Below, one piece after another: positions 5,809-9,169 of a stretch of 9,169 nucleotides of DNA (position 1 is its first letter; every line of letters begins with the position of its first letter). The position numbers were made by a program, and so were the translations under genes. The DNA lies in contig CAZWRF010000027.1 of assembly GCA_964636095.1 (NCBI GenBank), positions 1 through 9,169 on the forward strand, in the 5' to 3' direction. This DNA is from CAZWRF01 sp964636095. Lineage in GTDB: Bacteria; Patescibacteriota; Minisyncoccia; JAHISW01; Tagabacteraceae. The notes under the pieces are model-generated. The model was not told the origin of the DNA. It worked only from the letters and a program-made list of their open reading frames with translations, and made no database searches.

Positions 5809-7074
5809 AATATTTGTTAGTTTCTCTTTGCCTATATCGTTAAAAGTGTAGCGCACGGAGGCTATTGGCTTGTTTATTTTGAGGAATTTTTCAAGGCGGG
5901 CCGGCGTGGCCAAAACAACACTGTCGCATTTTGCACTATTTATAATGTTCTCTAGCTCCTTGATCTGCTTTTTGCCGTAGCCCATGGCCGGTAAAATATT
6001 TTCCATGTGAGGATATTTTTCAAAAACTTTTTTTAGAGAGCCCTTAAGGTAAGCGCGGGGATCGATTATTTTCTTTGCCCCGAATTTTCTAGCCGCGTTG
6101 AATCCGGCTCCCCTTGAAAGACCTCCGTGAGTCATGCTTGGTCCATCCTCTACCACCAAAACGGTCTTGTTTTTAACCAGGTCGGACCGATCAATAACAA
6201 GAGCGGATTTTGCTTCAACTATTTTTGCTAAAGGATTGGCTTTTTTTGCATTTTCAAGAATAATCTTAACGTTTTTCTGGGAATCGGAAGTGATTTTGCT
6301 TATTACTATAACGTCAGCGCTTCTAAAATTTATTTCTCCGGGAAAATACGACAGCTCATGGCCGGGTCTGTAGGCATCGGCCAAAACAATGTAAAGGTCG
6401 GGGCGGAAAAAAGGAAAATCGTTGTTTCCGCCGTCCCATAGGATAAGGTCGCTGTCTTTTTCCAAAACATTTAAAATTTTCTTATAATCGGTGCCGGCGC
6501 AAACAGTAAGCCCTTTTTCAAGATAGGGCTCGTACTCTTCCCTTTCTTCAATCGTGCAGTTGTATTTATCAAGATCTTCAACGCAGGTAAATTTTTGGCA
6601 AACTTGCTTTTTAAGGTCTCCGTATGGCATGGGGTGCCTGACAATGCCGACATTGAGGCCTTTCTGCGAAAAAAAATCTGCAATCTTTTGGGAAACAACA
6701 CTTTTCCCGCAGCCTGTTCTTACGGCGGTTACGGCTATAACCGGCTTGGCGGAATCAAGCATGGTCTGGTTTTTCCCCAAGAAAGTAAAACTGGCTCCGG
6801 CCGCCATTACAATCGCGGATTTCTCCATAAGGTCGACATAGGAAATGTCACTGTACGAAAAAAATACTTCGGACACTTTTTTCTTTTTTATAAGGTCCAC
6901 GATTTTATCCTCCGGATATATGGGAATACCCTTGTATTTTCGCCCGTCAATGTCGGGTATTTGGCTGGCGGTAAAAGCCACCACCTTGTACAAAGGATTT
7001 TTGTCAAAGCACACATTGAAATTGTGGAAGTCGCGGCCGGCGGCTCCCATTATGATTGCATTAGTTTTTTTCAT
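5773..7074 (-). CDS. COG2403 P-loop GTPase, cyclic 2,3-diphosphoglycerate synthetase-like
   Basis: A 433-residue protein that I recognise as the COG2403 'predicted GTPase' family, which includes the archaeal cyclic 2,3-diphosphoglycerate synthetase. The N-terminal Rossmann-like part opens with IIMGAAGRDFHNFN (7-20) and contains VVAFTASQIP and GIPIYPE. A P-loop, AVRTGCGKS (117-125), follows. Other family landmarks are RHPMPYGD (146-153), NCTIEEREEYEP (172-183), WDGGNNDFPF (213-222), RPGHELSYFPGE (236-247), VVEDGPSMTHGG (307-318) and LPAMGY (361-366). All parts are present and the length fits. The archaeal enzyme closes 2,3-diphosphoglycerate with ATP; whether bacterial members do so is not established, so only the family is firm. 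The start is fixed by TATAAT 8 bp upstream. The 3' end overlaps the convergent Clp-like gene by 36 bp, and the stop is TGA. Confidence 0.9.
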   Translation of the reverse strand: MKKTNAIIMGAAGRDFHNFNVCFDKNPLYKVVAFTASQIPDIDGRKYKGIPIYPEDKIVDLIKKKKVSEVFFSYSDISYVDLMEKSAIVMAAGASFTFLGKNQTMLDSAKPVIAVTAVRTGCGKSVVSQKIADFFSQKGLNVGIVRHPMPYGDLKKQVCQKFTCVEDLDKYNCTIEEREEYEPYLEKGLTVCAGTDYKKILNVLEKDSDLILWDGGNNDFPFFRPDLYIVLADAYRPGHELSYFPGEINFRSADVIVISKITSDSQKNVKIILENAKKANPLAKIVEAKSALVIDRSDLVKNKTVLVVEDGPSMTHGGLSRGAGFNAARKFGAKKIIDPRAYLKGSLKKVFEKYPHMENILPAMGYGKKQIKELENIINSAKCDSVVLATPARLEKFLKINKPIASVRYTFNDIGKEKLTNILNNFFGRYFKR

Positions 7075-7090
7075 ACGTTATCATTATAAC
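7056..7090. promoter_or_regulatory. Overlapping divergent promoters with shared near-palindromic -10 region
   Basis: The 16-bp spacer between two divergent ATGs holds GTTATCATTATAAC (7077-7090), which matches its own reverse complement at 12 of 14 positions. The minus-strand -10 is TATAAT (7088-7083), 8 bp before ATG 7074. The plus-strand -10 is TATCAT (7079-7084), 6 bp before ATG 7091, with TTGCAT (7056-7061) as a weak -35 at 17-bp spacing. The two -10 boxes overlap by two bases, so RNA polymerase cannot occupy both at once. Both transcripts would be essentially leaderless. Confidence 0.65.
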
Positions 7091-7579
7091 ATGGAAAGCG
7101 AGCAAAAAAATATACTGCAAGAATTGCCCATTGAATGGAGGGAATACGAATACAGGCACCGCCCCAAAAACGGAAATTGGTTTTGGTTTGTTGCAAGCGG
7201 AGCCTTGGTCCTTATCATAATATCCATCTTGCTGAAAAATTTTCTCCTGGGAGTTGTAGCCATAGCCGGCGCTTTTGCCGTGGCCATGCTTGGTGCTCAA
7301 ACCCCAAGAAAATTAAACTATGCGATTGAAAAGCGGGGCGTAAAAGCCGGCGCGCACTTTTATCCATTCAAAGAACTTGAATCTTTCTGGATAAGTTACG
7401 AGCCGCCGCACAAAAAAGAGCTCATTTTAAAATCAAAAAAGAAAATAATAAAACATGTTCATATTTCTTTGGGCCATAACAACCCGAAAAAAATAAGGGA
7501 TATCCTCAAAAAAATTCTAAAAGAAGAAGAATACGAAGAAACATTTACGGACATTCTCACGGAAAGGCTTGGCATATAA
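7091..7579 (+). CDS. Two-helix membrane protein with PH-like C-terminal domain
   Basis: A 162-residue protein with a soluble N-terminal stretch ending in WREYEYRHRPKNGNWFW, two adjacent membrane helices (about 30-48 and 51-68) forming a hairpin, and a cytoplasmic-looking PH-type domain. The domain's marks are a short strand IEKRGVKAGAHFYPFKELESFWI (79-101), a basic strand ELILKSKKKI, HVHISLG, and a terminal acidic helix with LTERLGI. I recall this layout as a common uncharacterised CPR membrane protein family, unverified here. ATG 7091 is chosen because the upstream reading runs antisense through the GTPase gene. TATCAT lies 6 bp before it and no Shine-Dalgarno sequence is present. It shares its overall plan with the 381-848 protein, although I see no close sequence identity. 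Confidence 0.85.
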   Translation: MESEQKNILQELPIEWREYEYRHRPKNGNWFWFVASGALVLIIISILLKNFLLGVVAIAGAFAVAMLGAQTPRKLNYAIEKRGVKAGAHFYPFKELESFWISYEPPHKKELILKSKKKIIKHVHISLGHNNPKKIRDILKKILKEEEYEETFTDILTERLGI

Positions 7580-7594
7580 TAGTCCCTTGGTCCT

Positions 7595-7612
7595 GATTTT
7601 CTAAAGAAAATC
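7595..7612. other. 8-bp perfect inverted repeat between PH-like gene and tRNA
   Basis: GATTTTCT (7595-7602) and AGAAAATC (7605-7612) pair perfectly around AA. It lies 15 bp after the 7579 stop and 30 bp before tRNA-Arg. No T tract follows on either strand, so it is not a clear terminator. It may be a 3'-end stabilising hairpin or a protein site. A TATAAT at 7575-7580, overlapping the stop codon, could be the tRNA's -10 box but has no matching -35. Confidence 0.4.
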
Positions 7613-7642
7613 GAGACTCAGCCGGCCTTTCACTAAAAATAC

Positions 7643-7716
7643 GCGCTCGTAGCTCAATCGGATAGAGCATCAGCTTGCGGAGCTGAAGGCTACAGGTTCA
7701 AGTCCTGTCGAGCGCG
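7643..7716 (+). tRNA. tRNA-Arg(GCG)
   Basis: A complete 74-nt cloverleaf. The acceptor stem is GCGCTCG/CGAGCGC (7643-7649 with 7709-7715) with discriminator G7716. The D stem is GCTC/GAGC, with GGA in the loop supplying the A20 arginine identity base. The anticodon stem is TCAGC/GCTGA around loop TTGCGGA (7675-7681), so the anticodon is GCG (7677-7679). The T stem is ACAGG/CCTGT around TTCAAGT. CCA is not encoded. Most bacteria use ACG (edited to inosine) for this box; G34 reads only CGC and CGU, so CGA codons, which occur in this window, need another tRNA. Confidence 0.95.
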
Positions 7717-7800
7717 CAGCGTAAAAATCTCTAAAATTAGAACATATTTTTTAAATGTGGCAAAGTTTACGCTCTTTGGTCAAAGTGCTAATTTTTAGTC
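7717..7800 (+). promoter_or_regulatory. Possible structured leader of the glutamate dehydrogenase gene
   Basis: The spacer between tRNA-Arg and gdh holds interleaved inverted repeats. AGCGTAAA (7718-7725) pairs perfectly with TTTACGCT (7766-7773). CTAAAATTAG (7731-7740) is nearly complementary to CTAATTTTTAG (7788-7798), and each of these two can also fold on itself. CAAAG (7761-7765) can pair with CTTTG (7774-7778), making the TTTACGCT arm a loop. The order a-b-a'-b' allows either a pseudoknot or mutually exclusive folds. This matches no riboswitch class that I recognise. Confidence 0.35.
7766..7794 (+). promoter_or_regulatory. Possible promoter of the glutamate dehydrogenase gene
   Basis: TTTACG (7766-7771), a 17-bp spacer, then TGC and TAATTT (7786-7794) resemble a weak extended -10 promoter. 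It would start transcription about 6 nt before ATG 7807, again almost leaderless. The -10 match is poor (3 of 6), so co-transcription from the tRNA remains possible. Confidence 0.3.
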
Positions 7801-7806
7801 ATAAGC

Positions 7807-9123
7807 ATGAGAAAGAACTTTGATAAAAAAAGCAAGGAAGAAACGGCAAAGGAGAGAGAAAAAATGGACCCATTTCTTAGGCATACTTTACATTATTTCG
7901 ACAAAGCGGCAAAAATTTTAGACCTTCCCGATGGAATGATTGAATGGCTAAAGCTCCCTGAAAATGTTAAAAAAGTACCCGTACCCATAAAAACAGACGA
8001 GGGCGGAACAGGAGTTTTCATGGGCTACAGAGTACAACACAAAGACGTTTTTGGCCCTTTCAAGGGTGGAGTAAGGTTTGTGCCCGACCTTAATATAGAC
8101 CAAGTCATGGCCTTGGCCATGGATATGACATGGAAAGTGAGAGTAATGAACCTTCCTTTGGGTGGAGCTAAGGGTGGAATATGCATTGATACAAGAAAGC
8201 ACAGCCCGAGCGAAATCCGCAGAGCAACTAAGCGCTACACCCGTGAAATAGCCGAGATAATAGGGCCGGAGAAAGATGTCCCCGCTCCCGACATGTACAC
8301 AAATTCCCAAACAATGCTTTGGATCTACGACGCTTATAGAATGCACAAAAGAAATCACCAGCCCGGCGTAGTAACAGGAAAGCCCGTAAAATGGGAGGGT
8401 ATAGTCGGAAGAGAAACGGCGACAGGAATGGGCGCCTACTATATTATTCAACTGGCTGCGGGAGACTTAAGAATTGATATTCCCAAATGCAGAATAATTA
8501 TCGACGGATGTGGAAATGCCGCCCACCCGCTCTTAAGGCAGCTCTCAAAAGACGGCGCAAAATTTGTTGGAATAACGGACAGCCGGGGGGGGATTTATAA
8601 CGAAAAAGGCCTGGATGTTGAAGATATAATAAAAAGAAAAAAGGGCCCCGAGAAAGAATCGGTTACAACCTATAAAGATGCGGAAAAATTTGAAAACTCT
8701 CTTGATGTATTGAAAAAAGACTGCGACATACTTATTCTGGCGGCGAAGGAAAATCGGATAACCGAGAAAAACGCCGAAGACATAAAAGCAAAATATATAT
8801 TTGAACCGGCCAACGGACCGACAACTCCCGATGGACACGACATCTTGGTTCAAAGAGGCATCTATGCTTACCCTGATATTTTAGTAAGCGGAGGCGGCGT
8901 AACCGTTTCCTGGTTTGAAATGTGCCAAAACAGGCAAGGGTATCCATGGACCGAGAATCAAGTAGCCATGCGTCTTAAAGAAAAAATGAACGAGGCGTAT
9001 AAACGAGTACTTGCAACAAGAAAAAAATATGGGCTAAAGAAAAACGACTTAAGAATGGCGGCTCACCTTTTAGCCATAGGGGAAGTAGCCGAAGCGGCCG
9101 AAGAAAGAGGCTTTTGGCCATAA
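7807..9123 (+). CDS. gdhA: Glutamate dehydrogenase
   Basis: A 438-residue Glu/Leu/Phe/Val-dehydrogenase-family enzyme of the usual hexameric length. It interconverts glutamate with 2-oxoglutarate and ammonia using NAD(P), in the cytoplasm. The key residues K86 (GPFKGGVRF), K110 (MTWK), K122 (PLGGAKGG) and D162 (PAPDMYTN) repeat exactly the spacing of K89, K113, K125 and D165 in the Clostridium symbiosum enzyme. S368 (GGGVTVS) fits the serine that binds the glutamate side chain, arguing for glutamate over leucine or phenylalanine. The nucleotide fold has GCGNAA (234-239) and ends its second strand at D258; cofactor preference is unclear. The usual GGSxGR motif reads EGIVGR (197-202). ATG 7807 gives a charged 20-residue leader, and the ATG at 7864 is an alternative start. 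No Shine-Dalgarno sequence is visible. A terminator starts 10 bp after the stop. Confidence 0.96.
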   Translation: MRKNFDKKSKEETAKEREKMDPFLRHTLHYFDKAAKILDLPDGMIEWLKLPENVKKVPVPIKTDEGGTGVFMGYRVQHKDVFGPFKGGVRFVPDLNIDQVMALAMDMTWKVRVMNLPLGGAKGGICIDTRKHSPSEIRRATKRYTREIAEIIGPEKDVPAPDMYTNSQTMLWIYDAYRMHKRNHQPGVVTGKPVKWEGIVGRETATGMGAYYIIQLAAGDLRIDIPKCRIIIDGCGNAAHPLLRQLSKDGAKFVGITDSRGGIYNEKGLDVEDIIKRKKGPEKESVTTYKDAEKFENSLDVLKKDCDILILAAKENRITEKNAEDIKAKYIFEPANGPTTPDGHDILVQRGIYAYPDILVSGGGVTVSWFEMCQNRQGYPWTENQVAMRLKEKMNEAYKRVLATRKKYGLKKNDLRMAAHLLAIGEVAEAAEERGFWP

Positions 9124-9133
9124 AAACATTAAG

Positions 9134-9169
9134 CCCCGCCAACATCTGCAAAGTTGTGGCGGGGATTTT
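9134..9169 (+). terminator. Terminator after gdh, copy 2 of the repeated hairpin
   Basis: CCCCGCCA (9134-9141) pairs perfectly with TGGCGGGG (9157-9164) around a 15-nt loop, followed by A and a T tract that runs off the window end (9166-9169). It begins 10 bp after the gdh stop. It is the same hairpin as at 3299-3337, differing at only three loop positions, and may form part of a dispersed repeat family. Confidence 0.9.

Noticed and set aside
7718..7773. AGCGTAAA/TTTACGCT inverted repeat as a terminator for tRNA-Arg
   Set aside because: The loop is 40 nt and no T tract follows, so it was treated as possible leader structure.
7948..8451. 167-codon minus-strand reading frame inside gdh
   Set aside because: It is antisense to the catalytic motifs of glutamate dehydrogenase, with a Cys/Ser/Tyr-rich composition typical of a shadow frame.
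1..9169. CRISPR array, insertion sequence or prophage
   Set aside because: No regularly spaced repeats, transposase or phage motifs, or flanking duplications were seen; the tRNAs show no adjacent integrase or duplicated 3' end.

Overview
The window looks like chromosome from a Candidate Phyla Radiation (Patescibacteria, probably Parcubacteria-like) bacterium. The case rests on moderate-to-low GC, very short spacers, and neither tRNA encoding its CCA end. Several proteins are of types I associate from memory with CPR genomes: a membrane-anchored Clp-like AAA+ protein, small two-helix membrane proteins with a PH-like tail, a COG2403 GTPase, and a GH18 hydrolase with a peptidoglycan-binding domain. 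The long genes read through in the standard code, and one ends in TGA, so a TGA-as-glycine code is unlikely. The taxonomic call is inference; no marker gene is present.

Layout. The 3' two-thirds of tRNA-Ser(TGA) opens the window (1-57). Two small membrane protein genes follow (89-376, 381-848). A 71-bp spacer then packs a palindrome array, a terminator and a promoter in front of a 58-codon AbrB-like regulator (920-1096), which runs into a tiny membrane protein (1105-1275). A secreted GH18/peptidoglycan-binding hydrolase lies on the minus strand (2776-1298). It is divergent from a half-size EamA transporter (2865-3296), which ends in a strong terminator. Next is a large membrane-anchored Clp-like AAA+ protein (3367-5808). 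Its 3' end overlaps by 36 bp the convergent COG2403 / cyclic-2,3-diphosphoglycerate-synthetase-like GTPase (7074-5773). Only 16 bp separate the start of that gene from a divergent two-helix PH-like membrane protein (7091-7579). tRNA-Arg(GCG) (7643-7716), a possibly structured spacer, glutamate dehydrogenase (7807-9123) and a second copy of the EamA terminator close the window. No gene-free stretch exceeds about 230 bp, and the longest (7580-7806) holds the tRNA.

The genes do not form one pathway. Most look like single-gene transcription units facing in various directions, with housekeeping, envelope and metabolic roles. The most unusual points are: (1) the Clp-like protein has lost the catalytic residues of its first ATPase domain and the canonical pore loops of both; (2) five genes have a -10 hexamer only 6-8 nt before ATG, predicting leaderless mRNAs, whereas only the transporter gene has a clear Shine-Dalgarno sequence; (3) one 16-bp spacer carries overlapping divergent -10 elements in a near-palindrome; (4) two terminators 5.8 kb apart share stem and loop sequence; (5) the arginine tRNA has anticodon GCG instead of the usual bacterial ACG.
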